Below are positions 1 through 9,411 of a stretch of DNA of 64,000 nucleotides, piece by piece. The DNA lies in the NCBI GenBank assembly GCA_037176725.1, contig JAZBRS010000076.1:115215001-115279000 (forward strand), given 5' to 3'. The notes below the pieces were generated by a model. That model worked only from the letters and a program-made list of their open reading frames with translations. It had not been told where the DNA came from and ran no database searches. This DNA is from Posidonia oceanica. Lineage: Eukaryota > Streptophyta > Magnoliopsida > Alismatales > Posidoniaceae. Positions within the stretch are counted from its first letter, which is position 1. Each line of letters begins with the position of its first letter. Made by a program: the position numbers and the translations under genes.

Positions 1-205
1 GTCTGTAAACTATCCGCCAGTTGATAGGACTGTAAACTATCCCACACAACCATGTTATACGGCTGATATCCAGTAACTATCACTCACAACTGCTTCCGGT
101 TGACAAGACCGTAAACTGTCATTCCAGGCTGATAACCTAAACTATCGCTCCCGGTTGATAGGACCGTAAACTATCCGGACGATAAGCCCGTCACCTTATC
201 ACCTT
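1..205 (+). repeat. Hairpin-forming tandem repeats, 3' UTR of element A
   Basis: Degenerate repeats of about 40-60 bp. Each unit has a short inverted repeat: GATAG/CTATC (23-27 with 37-41), GACA/TGTC (102-105 with 117-120) and GATAAG/CTTATC (181-186 with 195-200). Related repeats lie on the minus strand in element B at 7936-8935 and on the plus strand in element E at 58760-61000, always on the pol-distal side of the element. This is therefore the 3' UTR of a plus-strand element whose body lies left of the window. No coding potential was recognised. Confidence 0.75.
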
Positions 206-735
206 TTTTGGCGTGGCCTTGTCCCAGGAAGACAAAGTCATGCAAACCCCTTTTGCGATAGGAGAGTTGGCCTCTCTCCCCTCGCGCCTTTTTCTTCTTT
301 CTTTTCTGCTAGCTTGTTCCCCGGGCAGGGACAAGCCACACTCTGCTTTCCTCGCTTTGTCGCGCAAGTCTGGCCTCCCTGCCAGATCCTCGCGCCACAT
401 CGCGCCTTTTTACCATCCCTCTTGCATCATCTTAGCACTTCCTCAGCTAGCACTGCATATTACTTTAGCATCATCACCATCACTTGCACAGCATCAGCAT
501 CTATCCTAGCTGCACTAACTTTTATGCTAACTTCTTGCATTGCATTTGCATCAGCATGCATCGCACTGCACAGCATCCATCTACACCTGGCATCTTGCAT
601 TGCGGCAACGGGCTACGACCTTCGGTGCATCCGCCGAATAAGTAGCTCACGCCCATAGCAACCCGCTGCTCCCGCCGGTTAGATGGGGTGTCTTGTCAAC
701 CCTGAGCCACGGCCTCGCTCCGCTTGACCTTGCTC
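206..735 (+). other. Conserved 3'-terminal UTR domain of element A
   Basis: About 530 bp without a convincing gene. It aligns by eye with the reverse complement of 7413-7935 in element B. Shared stretches include a cytosine- and thymine-rich part around 255-320, the CGCTTTGTCGCGCAAGT area near 353-370, a GCAT-rich part at 500-600, and the segment leading into the polypurine tract. Open frames at 213-509 and 314-658 overlap each other and match no known domain, so I do not call them genes. Being kept in two elements, this end domain may serve minus/plus-strand priming, RNA packaging or 3' end formation; that is inference. Confidence 0.6.
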
Positions 736-748
736 AGGGAGGGGCATC
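736..748 (+). other. Polypurine tract of element A
   Basis: The run AGGGAGGGG followed by CATC directly precedes the LTR start TGTTGACACC at 749. A polypurine tract just before the 3' LTR primes plus-strand DNA synthesis in LTR retroelements. The same tract with the same spacing lies in front of the minus-strand LTR of element B at 7399-7411. This fixes the polarity of element A as plus and shows that the LTR at 749 is its 3' LTR. Confidence 0.8.
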
Positions 749-1439
749 TGTTGACACCCCATCTTGGCAGGCTTGGATCCTTGGAGCCTTCCTGGTGATT
801 GCTGGACTCAAACCTAACCCAAAACCAAACCCTAACCCTCCTCTCTACCCTCCAAAATCAGCCCATCTTGACCTAAGCCTTCACCCCTCTTCCCAAGCTC
901 AAGACCTAACCAAAATCCATAGGAAAACCCACCAACATCCACTTAGCAAGCCTACCCAAGAACCCAGAAATTTCCAAACCTAGACCATTCCCAAAAACCC
1001 TAGAAAACCTAGGTAAAACTCCCCTTTTCCTACACCTTAAAACCCTTCCAAAACCTTCTTAGAATCAAACCAAAACTTTAGGACCAACACCTCAAACCCT
1101 AGACTACCCACTCACCAATTTTCACCCCATTCCAAAACCTTTAGGACCTTCTTTCATCCAAATTATCCTTTTCTCTCTCTGGGATTAACATTTTCTCTCT
1201 CCTCTCTCTCCTGATTATCATCTCTCTTTTCATCCCCTTCTTGCTCCCTCTCTGGCCTAGCTGTGGGCCCCCTTTGTGCTTCTATCCTTCCTCTATATTA
1301 TTCCTATTTTTACTTTATTTTTAACACTTTCCCTAATTTTCAAAAAATCCTTTTCCTTCAACCTATCTCTTTTCCTTTTATCTCTCTCTTTTTTCCATTT
1401 CTTTCCTCCTTCTCTTTTCCTTTTCCCTCTCTTGCAAAA

Positions 1440-2220
1440 ATCCATAAAAACCCCTAAAAATCTGCAAAATCCCAAAACATAAAGGAAACAAATCAGAACC
1501 CTAAGAAAAACGATTAAAAAACATTAAACAAGCAATTAAAAACCTAAACTTAACTAAATCAAACTAAAAGGAAAACCAAGCATGTAAGCTAAAAAAATGC
1601 AAAACAAATCTAAAGAAAACACTAAAAAATCAAGGAAAAGACTAAAATAAAACCAAAATCTACCAAAAGTAAAAACCCCATCAAAAGAATTAAAAAACAA
1701 ACCCTAAAAAGAAGAATTAAAAAACAAACACTAAAACAAGTAATTAAAAAAAAAAAGAGACTTAACCTAACAAACCTAAGGAAAAAAACAAATTAAAAAC
1801 TTAATTAAAAGGAAAAGAAAAACACATTTAAAAGAATTAAAAACACCCTATCAAACTAGAAAAATCTAACTAAAAACTTCAAGAAAAATCAACAAGTAAA
1901 AATCAAAGCATAATTTAAAAGACTTAAGAAAGAAAAAACCCTAAGAAGACTAAGACTTAAAAACCTAAAACCAATCTTGGTTAATACAAAAATAAATCCT
2001 AAAAAATCCTAATCAATATCCTAAGTGTCCAACAAGGGAAACAAAATTTTTAAAACAATTTAAAAAAAGGTTTAACAAACATTTAATCAAGTGAAAACTA
2101 ATTAATTAATTAAAAGCAAAACCAAAACCCAAAAACCCTAATCAAACCCAAAACACATTAATCAACCCAAAATGGCCATTAAAAAATTTAATTAAAACCC
2201 TAATTCACATCACAACCTTT
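1440..2220 (+). other. A-rich, G-poor segment of LTR A
   Basis: Nearly 800 bp of A/C-rich sequence with very little G and no gene. It has a close counterpart in LTR F at about 61870-62640 and, reversed and more diverged, in LTRs B, B' and C (24770-25330, 27900-28480, 35515-35900). The strand asymmetry is strong and lies in the upstream (U3) half of the LTR in every copy. Its role is unknown. Confidence 0.6.
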
Positions 2221-2275
2221 CTATTATTTTTATTTATTTTTAGTTCATTTTTACTAATTTTGTTTCCCCATTCTA

Positions 2276-2480
2276 CCCTCTCTTCTTCCTTACTTCTCTT
2301 TTTCTTTCTTTCCTTTCCTTACTAGGCCCAATCCAGCCCGTTTTTCTTTTTTTCTTTTATTTCTTTTTTTTCCTTCCTTCGGCCCGCAGCAGTCCGGCCC
2401 GCCTTCTCCACCCCTTCTTCCTCCTTCACCTTCTCTGCATTTTTTCTCTTTCACCGGTTTTCTCCCGCGGCCAGTAACAG
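2276..2480 (+). promoter_or_regulatory. Polypyrimidine tract with TGGGCY motifs, LTR A
   Basis: A long C/T-only tract on the plus strand is broken by GGCCCA/GGCCCG islands (AGGCCCA at 2324-2330, further ones near 2390-2402). TGGGCY (site II) is a known plant promoter motif bound by TCP factors. The same combination recurs in LTR F (62700-62900) and, reversed, in LTRs B, B' and C. Position in U3 and recurrence suggest a promoter or chromatin role; binding is inference. Confidence 0.4.
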
Positions 2481-3779
2481 TCCTCCCTCCTTCTTTTTTG
2501 AATTCAACCTTCCATCCAATCATCCACAGAGCTCGCCGCTTCTCCTCTCTCTCAGCACCTTTTCCGGGAGGTAGTTACTGCCTGTCGTCTCCGACATCCT
2601 CTCATCTCAGCTGCAGTACTCGCGCCGGAGGGATTCAAAAATCTTCAGCGCGCCCGGCAGCTTCGTGCTTCTGATAAAAGCCTCGTTCAACACCTCCTTC
2701 AATGTTCCTTTTGCCATCCGAGAGAGAGAACCAGAGAAACCCAGAGAATTCCCAAGCAAATCTCCTTCTTCTCCCTCTGATTTTCAGCAGCCTTCCCCCT
2801 TCTTTTTCCTCAGAAACCAAGCCCGTTCCAGCCATCAATTCTCTTCCATTTCATCCCCCAAATTCACCCAGCACATCAGTACCTCTCCTCCACCATTTCC
2901 CGGCCTTCCCATCCCTCAAAACACCCCGAATTCACCCGAATTCCCACCACAGAGGCCAACTGCAACCCAACATCACCTCCCCTAAAATTGCCTTCACCAC
3001 AGACCACCGCATCTTCTCAAACCTTCCCCAGATACTCGCCTGAATTCCACCTCCCCAAGGCACCCGACCTTCAGCCTAGCAATCCACCACCGTACCTACA
3101 CGCCACCACAAACACTTACCCCTCCTTCGGACCAGAAATCAGACCAACCTTCAATCTCCGTCTACGCTCTCCAGAACCATAATCCAATCATCCAGAACCC
3201 CTCACCGGGCCTCCAGCAACCTCCCGGAGGGTCCCATCCAGTCAGACGAGCAGCAACACTTCCCCCTCACCTCCGGTCACTCTGCTGAACCCAAAAGGTG
3301 CCAAATCGCTGCCCGAGCTTCGGAGCTCGCGTCCGGACGTCTGGGAAGCACCGGAAGCTTGCTCTGAGCCAGCCTCAACCTCCGCGAGCGCCCGACAGTC
3401 GCCGCTGCAACCGCACGAACTTCGCCGGCCAGCCCCGATACTGCTGAGTTCGGGAGGACGCACCAGGCGCCACCGCAGGTACTTCTCGCCCTCCCCCGCT
3501 CTCTCTCCTCCTGCTGCTTTCCCGCCGATCAGAATCGGCTTCCAAGCCCTCCAGACGCTCCTGCGGCCCACCGGTCTTCCCGTCTTCTCCGGCGCCGGCC
3601 TCCTGTCTTCCGGACGTTCCAGTCAGTGGAACGATGCCCCGGCGATATCCGGAGCTCCGCACGGTCGCTGGCTACGCCCTCCGCCAATCTGCGCCTCCTC
3701 AGCCTCCCCTGTCGGCGGCCACGAGCTCTGATGGCTTTGTGCTACAGTGCTCGTCGCCGTCGACGAACACTGTGCATTT

Positions 3780-4830
3780 ATTTTCTTAATTATAAAGTTT
3801 CTGTGTGAATATTGCATGTCTGCCTTAAGTTATTTCATTTTTGCATTCTGGTCCTTATGCCTTTTAATCTGCTTAGTTTTTAATTTAAAACCATGCAAAA
3901 TTGCTTTAATTATTCTTGCTTTTCTGTATTTGCATCCCGGTCCTTTTGCTGTGCGTTCTAGTTGTAATTTTTTATGTCTTAGCCCCTCTGCTTTTAATTT
4001 TTGCATCCAGGTCCTGCAGTAACTTATTTAATTTAAATGCATTGATTTTGCCATATTGCATTGCATTCTGGCCCCTTACATGTTTCTATTTTTATATTTA
4101 GGTCCATGCACTGTAGAAACTTAGGTTTTATTTTTTATTTTTGCTTGTTGTATTGCATTTTCTTCCCTCTGTCTTCTGGCATTTGCATTTATGTCCATTT
4201 TAAATGGACAGTAACTGTTTTCCATGCATTTTTGCTTACTACATTGCATTTTGGCCCCTGTTTTTTCCAGAAATTGCACATCAGTCCTTTTCAGTGTTTT
4301 CAGAGCATATTAACCATACAAAATTGCATATTTGACCCCTGCATGATTCAAAAATCACACATAGGTCCTTGCATCTTTTAAAAATCATGTAAAAAGACTG
4401 TTTTGCCCGTAAAATTGCATCTTAGCTCCCATGCTTACAAAATTGCATGTAGACCCTCCACTTGCATTCCCAGACTCCCCAGAACCCTGTTTTCTGGAAA
4501 ATTTGCACTTTAGACCCCAGTTTTTTTCAAAATTGCACTCTGATTTCTTTTTGTTTTCAAAACTTCTTCCAATGCATACCCTCCTTTCAAATTAACTTTT
4601 TGAACCCAGTCTTTTGCAAAATAACCCTCTGCCCTCTCCTGTTTTCAAAACCCTCCTCTGTGAACCCCATCTTTTGTGAAAATCTGCATTTAGCCCCTTT
4701 TCTTTTTCCAAAAATGCTTTTGAACTCCTGTCTTTTCCAAGTTTGTTCCCCTTGTTTCTTTTTGCTTGTGCATGCATTCTGCATTCATTTAGTCCTGCAT
4801 TTTAGCATCCTTTTGCACACACTAAGCACT
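3780..4830 (+). repeat. Degenerate GCAT/GGTCC repeat region in LTR A
   Basis: About 1 kb of T-rich sequence in which a phrase like AAATTGCAT...GGTCC..TGCAT recurs every 40-70 bp in diverged form, for example near 3845, 3930, 4005, 4060, 4180, 4245, 4325 and 4360. On the opposite strand the same style of repeat fills LTR C at 32750-33890, the start of LTR B' at 25918-26190 and a short piece at 30525-30683. It looks like an old, decayed tandem array in the downstream half of the LTR. The open frames over it follow the repeat and are not taken as genes. Confidence 0.5.
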
Positions 4831-5509
4831 TTTAGCTCCCCTTCACTTGGGAGGACCCTTTGCACACCCCTAGGACCTCCTGAACACCTAGATCTGTTCT
4901 TCTCCCCTGTTCTGGCCTTCCTGCCTTGAAGCTGTGATATCTTCCGATCCGGCCGTTGGATCTTCTCAAGTAAGCTGCCCAGGCGACCGCAGCGAAGCGC
5001 TCTTCAGCATGGACCAAGCAGATCTCAGATCAGGCTCCCGGATTTCCAGGTATGTCCTCCTAAACCCCTGCATTGCATTCATCTGCATGCCATTTGCATA
5101 GTTTTCCTCGTTTTCGATTTCTGTCTCTTTGAGAATATAGAATACGGCCTCCTCTTCTTGTCTATCAACTCAGATCTCCATTTCGTGTTTCTCTATGTGT
5201 TTTGTGTTGAGTTTTCCCTGGATTTACCACTTAATGTGACTTTCTTCCCCCTTTTCCACGATCCGATCGCATCGCGAGCTTTGGGCAACATGCGAGACAC
5301 ACCGTGGAACGGTCTTGTGGGAAATGGTCGCAAAAGAGATGGCAATCCCCCCGTTTGCTCACCCTCCCCTTTGTAGGTCTTCACACCTACTCTGTGTGGC
5401 CCTAAACAGCGCCTGTTCTCACACATGCGCTGTTCTGCTTCTCCTTTGGCATCTTCTGATCTCTTCCTTGCATTTAGCATTCGCTCTACTTTTCTGAGGT
5501 TTTATCTCG

Positions 5510-5757
5510 CAGCTTTTGGCACCGTTTTGCGTGCCCGTTCTCGTTTTGGCACCGTTTTGCGTGCCTGCTTTGTCTTTCGCGTCGTTTTGCGCGCTCGTCC
5601 TGTTTTTGGCACAGTTTTGCGTGCCCGTCACCGTCTTTTGCACCGATTTGCGTGCTGCTTTGCTTTCTTGCCCGTTTTACGTGCCGACCTTGTCTTTTTG
5701 CACCGTTTTGCGCGCTTTCTTGTTTTTTGCCTCGTTTTGCGTGTTTTATGTCGTTTT
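5510..5757 (+). repeat. 30-bp tandem repeat in LTR A
   Basis: About eight copies of a unit of roughly 30 bp built on GTTTTGCGTGC, at about 5525, 5555, 5586, 5614, 5646, 5674, 5706 and 5737. LTR B has the same unit on the opposite strand with about eleven copies (22925-23262). All three frames stay open across it, giving spurious Cys/Phe/Ala-rich repeat proteins. Confidence 0.75.
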
Positions 5758-6049
5758 CTCTTGCATGTCTATTGCATTGCATGGTTTTACCGTTGTTTTG
5801 CTTTTTCGCCTGCATTTACATATAAGGCTGTGATGCTTACTGTCTGGAGTTCTCACGAGCTAGGTTTTGCCTGATTCGGAACACAGACAGCGTAGCTGAG
5901 CATTTAGAAAGCACGTTTACTTTCCTTGCTTTGCCTCTTCTCACTTGGAGCACACCTTGAGCCTTCATTTAGGCATTTATAGGCACATAGGCATCCAATC
6001 CTGCATTTCCCTGCGTATGCGAGCGTAAGCCTAGAAAGACCGATTTTCG

Positions 6050-6105
6050 GGCGTGTCGGGGGTGCCTAACACCTTCCCCGCACGTAACAGGAGTGCTTGC
6101 CCTGT
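6050..6105 (+). promoter_or_regulatory. Conserved hairpin block near LTR end (A)
   Basis: Block reading GTGTCGGGGGTGCCTAACACC and on to CTTCCCCGCACGTAACAGGAGT. It contains a hairpin, GGTG/CACC around CCTAA, extended by GGGG/CCCC. It is the best conserved non-coding stretch of these LTRs, with copies in B (22553-22620, minus), C (30467-30518, minus, cut at one end), D (45795-45850) and E (54676-54735). It lies about 350-400 bp before the LTR end in most copies. A role in RNA 3' end formation or packaging is possible but not shown. Confidence 0.55.
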
Positions 6106-6275
6106 CTTTTGGCCCGCAATGACCATACTGCCCTTATCCTAGGCTAGAGTCATCTCATTTGCATGTATTTGCATTGGTTTCCCTTACATTGCTTTGCTTT
6201 GCATTTCTTGCTTGGTTTTGCGTGTTAATTCACGCATTTCCCCCGGTTTTCCTTGTCTCCCGTTAATAGACATGG

Positions 6276-6283
6276 TGGCGACT
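6276..6283 (+). other. Primer-binding-site-like motif inside LTR A
   Basis: TGGCGACT preceded by AATAGACATGG. It repeats the first eight bases of the real primer binding site but lies 119 bp inside the LTR. Equivalent motifs occur in every LTR here whose end is visible. Confidence 0.5.
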
Positions 6284-6402
6284 TTGATTTGTCTTATCTT
6301 TCTCTTTTTCTCCTCGATTTCAAGTGTTTTCGAGTCGAGCCCCTTCCTCGGATCCAATCGCCGCTAAAAATAGCGAGCCTGATTCCGATCGGGATCGCTA
6401 CA

Positions 6403-7398
6403 GTTTGTTTTAAATGTTTGTTAAGTTTTTTAATTGTTTTTAAGTTAAGTTTTTCCTCTTTTTTTCTTTTTAATTAAGTCTTTTAAATTGTTTTAAGTTT
6501 TAGTTGTTTCCTTATATTTGTTAGTTGTTTTTTAATTACTTATCTTAGGGTTTTTTAATTGTTTCTTTCTTCTGGGATTTGCTTTTGATTTGTTGTTATT
6601 TTTAATGAGGTTCTTTCTTTTTGTTTGTTTTGATTATATTTTTCTTTTGTTTGTTTTTAATAGCATTTTCCTCTTGTTTGTTTTGTATTTTCTTAGATTG
6701 CATTCTTAGTTTTTTAGTTGGTTTTAGTTAGGCTTTTCTTTTAATTGTTTATCCAAGTTTTTAATTATTTCTTTTTAAGGTTTTGTTTTATTTCTCTTTT
6801 GTTTTCCTTTTTCAATTAGAGTTTTAAAAGTTTAGTGGAAGAAAGGAAAAGGAAAAGGAGAGAAAGGAGAAAAGAAAGAAATGGAGAAAGAAAGAGGAAA
6901 GAGAGGGGAGGAAAGAAATTAAATATTAGAAAATCAAAAGATAAGATAAAAATAAAGTAAAAATACAGATAAAATACAGGAAGGAAAGATGCACAAGGGG
7001 GCCCACTGCCAAGCAAGAAAAAGAAAGAGAAGGGGAGGAAAAGAAGGAGAATAAGAAGGAGAATAGAGGGGAGAGAGAAAAGAATAATTTTGGAGAGAGA
7101 AAAGGATAATTTGGAGAGATGAAGGGGATAGAGGCTTAGAAATGAAGTGGGATTGGGTGAGTGTGTGACCTAGGATTTCTAGTGTTTGACCTAGGATTTG
7201 AAGTGGGGTTTTGGAAGGGTTTTTGGGTGTAGAAAAAAGGGTGGTTTTACCGAGGTTTTCTAGGGTTTTTGGGAGTAATTTTGGTTTGAAATTCTAAGGG
7301 TTTTTTGGAGAGAAAGATGTGGTTTTGGGTTTAGGTTTGGGTTCAGAAGCCACCTGAAGGATTCCACTAAATCAGCCTGTCAAAATGGAGTGTCTACA
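6403..7398 (-). mobile_element. 3' LTR of element B, cut by insertion of A
   Basis: Matches 24919-25917 base for base except for roughly 20 substitutions and a few small indels counted by eye. That region is the outer part of the 5' LTR of element B. The right edge is the LTR terminus (TGTCTACA), next to the polypurine tract. The left edge is an abrupt switch from the terminal CA of LTR A. The other 2.7 kb of this LTR should lie left of the window beyond element A. The first five bases after LTR A (GTTTG, 6403-6407) would be the target duplication. Confidence 0.8.
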
Positions 7399-7411
7399 AA
7401 TGCCCCTCCCT
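7399..7411 (-). other. Polypurine tract of element B
   Basis: Read on the minus strand, AGGGAGGGGC followed by ATT abuts the LTR start TGTAGACACT. It is identical in the purine run to the tract of element A at 736-748. It sets the minus polarity of element B. Confidence 0.8.
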
Positions 7412-7935
7412 GAGCGAGGTCAAGCGAAGTGAGGCCGCTGCTTAGGGTTGACAAGACACCCCATCTGACCAATGGGAGTAGAAAAATATTGCTATTGGCG
7501 TGAGTCACTTATTCGGCAGATGCACCGAACGTCGTGGCTCGTTGCCGCAATGCAAAATGCTGGTGTAGATGGATGGAATGTAATTTTTGCAATGCATGCT
7601 AATGCTGATGCAATGCAGGTGATGATGCTGATGATGTAATGATGCTGATGCGGTTAGTCTAGCATGCAATGTTAGAAAAAGAAGTGCAGACTTAATGCAA
7701 AAGGGATGCTAAAAGAAACCGCGATGTAGCACAAAAATTTGGCAGCTAGTCCAAACTTGCGCAACAAAGCGAGAAAGAAAAGGGCAGCCTGTCCCTGCCT
7801 GGGGGAGCAAGTAAGCAAAAAGAAGCGCGAAGGGAGAGGGGCATCCTCTCCTACTACGGGGAGATGCGGGACTTTGCCTTCCGGGAACAAAGTCGTGCGA
7901 AGAAGTGATAGGATATCGGACTTATCGGCCGGGGG
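7412..7935 (-). other. Conserved 3'-terminal UTR domain of element B
   Basis: Reverse-strand counterpart of 206-735 in element A, same order of landmarks. It contains no recognisable gene. A segment at 7456-7467 is an inverted near-copy of the first bases of the adjoining LTR, as in element A. Confidence 0.6.
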
Positions 7936-8732
7936 GTGATAGTTTACGGTCCTGTCAACCGGAAGCGATAGTTTACGGTCCTATCAACCGGAAGGTGCAG
8001 TTGTGAGTGATAGTTACTAGATATTAGCCGTAAAACATGATTGTGTAGGATAGTTTCGGATATCAGCCGGAGAGCGATAGTTTACGATCCTATCAACCGG
8101 AAGTGATAGTTTACGGTCCTATCAACCGGAAGCACAATCATGAGTGATAGTTACTGGATATCAGCCGAAAAATGTAAATGCCCGCGATAGTTTTGGATAA
8201 CAGCCAGAGAGCGATAGTTTACGGTCCTATCAACCGTAAGCGATAGTTTACGGTCCTATCAACCGGAAAGGGCGTTTGCGAGTGATAGTTACTGGATATC
8301 AGCCGTAAAACATGATTGCGCAGGATAGTTTCAAATATCAGCCGGAGAGCGATAGTTTACGGTCCTATCAACTGGAAGCGATAGTTTACGGTCCTATCAA
8401 CCAGAAGCGATAGTTTACAGTCCTATCAACCGGAAGCGATAGTTTACGGTCCTATCAACCGGAGGCGCAATCATGGATGATAGTTACTGGATATCAGCCG
8501 TATAACGCAATTGCAGGTGATAGTTTTGGATATCAGCCAAAGATGAGCTTCGGGTCATCAGCCAGAGAACGATAGTTTACGGTCCTATCAACCGGAAAGT
8601 GCAATTGTGAGGGATAGTTACTGGATATCAGCCGTATAACACAACTGTGGGTGATAGTTTTGGATATCAGTCGAAGAACGATAGTTTACGTTCCTATCAA
8701 CTGGAAAGGGGTGATTGATTGATTGATTGATT
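7936..8732 (-). repeat. GATAG/CTATC hairpin repeat array, 3' UTR of B
   Basis: About 800 bp of tandem and interspersed units of two kinds. One carries GATAG, TTTACGGTC and CTATC, a 5-bp stem with a 9-base loop, followed by AACCGGAAG. The other carries TGATAGTTACTGGATATCAGCC. More than ten copies of the first unit are visible (near 7962, 8068, 8105, 8213, 8240, 8350, 8378, 8408, 8436, 8571). The array is the 3' UTR of element B and is related to those of elements A and E. Confidence 0.8.
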
Positions 8733-8930
8733 GATAAGATATCGGACTTATCGACCGGCAAAGGAAACGATGATAAGATATCGGACTTATCGGCCGGCAA
8801 AAGAATGAGTGATAAGATATCGGACTTATCGACCGGCAAAAGAATAGGTGATAAGATATCAGACTTATCGGCTAGCAAAAGAATAGAGTGATAAGATATC
8901 GGACTTATCGGTCGGCAAATGAATAGATTT
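8733..8930 (-). repeat. GATAAG/CTTATC tandem repeat, five copies
   Basis: Five units at 8733, 8772, 8811, 8850 and 8890, so a 39-40-bp period. Each has GATAAG, ATATCGGA and CTTATC, a perfect 6-bp stem with an 8-base loop, then a GGCCGGCAAA-like spacer. It is a second, distinct hairpin array beside the GATAG array. A single hairpin with the same arms opens the 3' UTR of element G1 at 38765-38783. Confidence 0.85.
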
Positions 8931-9411
8931 TGCGAGAGCAGATCATCCCGTGATATCCAAGAATATCATGGGGGAAAGAGAGGGGGAATGATACCAAGGG
9001 GCGATCAAAAAGATGTCCCTGGTATCAGGATGATGCCAGGGGTTGGCCAGCGTGTCCTTGGCATCAAAAACAAAAGGTGAAGACAAAACTGACGCGTTTG
9101 TCAGACGAGTAGTTTGGGGTACCAGCCCCTGGAAGGAGATCCGGACGATGGTGCTCGGCGGCTTTGCTTGTTTGGATGGCATGGGTTGGCACTCGGATTG
9201 ATTGAGCAGGACTTTCCTGCGGTGTTTGGCAGCAAGTCTGGCCAAGGGCCCTGCAATATGATTGATGCGATCATGCGTGCATTTGAAGCAGGTTTAAGAT
9301 ACAAACAGGTGGCTCAGAACGCCCTTGTATTGATAGAACTTGATTACATGCCTATGGCAGGCCAAAAGATACAGCATAAGGACTAAACAAGCAGACAGCT
9401 ACGCAGACGCT
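8931..9411 (-). other. Cluster of unique hairpins, 3' UTR of B
   Basis: Five different inverted repeats lie end to end: CCCGTGATAT/ATATCATGGG (8947-8956 with 8963-8972, one G-T pair), GATACCA/TGGTATC (8990-8996 with 9020-9026), GATGCCA/TGGCATC (9032-9038 with 9059-9065) and GACAAA/TTTGTC (9082-9087 with 9097-9102), besides shorter ones. The same sequences, reversed, occur in the 3' UTR of element E (60600-61110). The plus-strand frame at 9114-9386 has no recognised domain and is not called. Confidence 0.65.

Larger units (their letters stand above)
749..6402 (+). mobile_element. 3' LTR of element A, complete, 5.65 kb
   Basis: Begins TGTTGACACCCC after a polypurine tract and ends in GCTACA. 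That end aligns with the end of LTR B, where GATTACTACA is followed by the primer binding site. The first 2.8 kb matches LTR F (61185-64000) by eye, with small indels. Parts in order: A/C-rich and G-poor stretch (about 780-2220), pyrimidine tract (2276-2480), GC-richer part with possible promoter and leader (2500-3740), T-rich part with degenerate GCAT/GGTCC repeats (3780-4830), 30-bp tandem repeats (5510-5757), conserved hairpin block (6050-6105) and an internal primer-site-like motif (6276). Right after the terminal CA the sequence switches to the middle of a minus-strand LTR, so A inserted there. It is longer than the other LTRs here (about 2.1-3.9 kb). Confidence 0.8.

Noticed and set aside
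8733..8930. CRISPR-like look of evenly spaced repeats
   Set aside because: Plant nuclear context, spacers nearly identical, no cas genes; it is a tandem repeat in a retroelement UTR.
9114..9386. 90-codon plus-strand frame in the 3' UTR of B
   Set aside because: No known domain, overlaps a hairpin region conserved in reverse in element E as UTR.
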